Below are positions 12,547 through 12,738 of a stretch of 12,738 nt of DNA, piece after piece. The translations under genes and the position numbers were made by a program. Source of the stretch: Prevotella sp. CAG:485 (GTDB lineage: Bacteria > Bacteroidota > Bacteroidia > Bacteroidales > Muribaculaceae); assembly GCA_000437495.1 (NCBI GenBank), contig FR897855.1, positions 1 through 12,738 on the forward strand, given 5' to 3'. The notes below the pieces were generated by a model. The model ran no database searches and had not been told where the DNA came from. It saw only the letters and a list, made by a program, of their open reading frames with translations. Position 1 is the first letter of the stretch. Each line of letters opens with the position of its first letter.

Positions 12547-12738
12547 ATGGCAAAAGAAACCAACAACATCATAGTTTACCTCGAATACGAGGATGGCCGT
12601 GTGGCCGATGTAAGCCTTGAGTTGCTTACCAAGGGACGCAAGCTCGCCGACGAGCTTGGCGTGGAGCTTCAGGCTGTAGTGGCAGGCGACAATCTTAAGG
12701 AGATAGAGAAGCAGGTGATGCCTTACGGCGTCGATACC
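12547..12738 (+). CDS. etfA: Electron transfer flavoprotein alpha subunit, N-terminal part (cut by window end)
   Basis: Open frame of 64 codons from ATG 12547 to the window end. NNIIVYLEYEDGRVADVSLELLTKGRKLADELG, then ELQAVVAGDNLKEIE and MPYGVDT, is the characteristic N-terminal domain of EtfA/FixB (name of enzyme set, then helix, then VVAG strand). It directly follows etfB in the usual order. The FAD-binding C-terminal domain lies outside the window. Confidence 0.92.
   Translation, partial: MAKETNNIIVYLEYEDGRVADVSLELLTKGRKLADELGVELQAVVAGDNLKEIEKQVMPYGVDT

Noticed and set aside
11966..12553. 195-codon minus-strand open frame opposite etfB
   Set aside because: Shadow of the intact etfB gene; composition and motifs do not support a protein.

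Overview
The window reads as chromosomal DNA of a gut-type Bacteroidales (Bacteroidota), possibly Muribaculaceae or a relative. The evidence is: (i) several promoters of the Bacteroidota type, with a -7 box TAnnTTTG and, where present, a -33 TTG/TTTG 19-20 bases upstream; (ii) no clear Shine-Dalgarno sequences before starts; (iii) a short SerA of the Bacteroidetes kind with a TP-K-K motif; (iv) an integrase of the Bacteroidetes tyrosine-recombinase type; (v) lipoproteins and an OmpA-family protein typical of this phylum. Genus-level assignment is inference.

Left part (1-4210), ordinary core metabolism. A Crp/Fnr-type regulator and a ROK sugar kinase form a minus-strand pair that ends at a strong hairpin. 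Divergent from them, serC and serA form a plus-strand serine biosynthesis operon with its own promoter and an intrinsic terminator.

Middle part (4211-6752), a scar of recombination. The N-terminal third of a TolC/NodT outer-membrane efflux gene has a stop codon at codon 6 of its signal peptide. It breaks off inside a perfect 13-bp inverted repeat that directly abuts the 3' end of a convergent tyrosine-recombinase gene. Upstream of the integrase are three copies of an 11-mer (one inverted, two in tandem), then an 11-bp hairpin, then tRNA-Ser(GGA) with its own promoter. No cargo genes and no repeat of the tRNA 3' end were found, so this is an orphan integrase, an element remnant or a local DNA-rearrangement module.

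Right-middle part (6753-10783), small envelope and housekeeping genes. In order: an unrecognised lipoprotein; an AT-rich NAGPA-like phosphodiester glycosidase gene that also carries a stop at codon 6 of its lipoprotein signal; a bidirectional terminator; a minus-strand group (CPHC thioredoxin, OmpA-family protein, an acidic 112-residue protein, rimM); and a divergent ElaA-like acetyltransferase whose promoter overlaps that of rimM.

Right part (10784-12738). An 876-base stretch without an intact gene holds a degenerate 17-bp tandem array of about 23 units, strongly strand-asymmetric, then a good promoter and what may be a decayed short ORF. It leads into etfB and the start of etfA (electron transfer flavoprotein).

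Most unusual points: the 17-bp array; the two exported-protein genes that share the layout ATG, four codons, stop, two codons, TTG; and the integrase/inverted-repeat junction in the efflux gene. All three are sequence observations. Any new system built on them is hypothesis.
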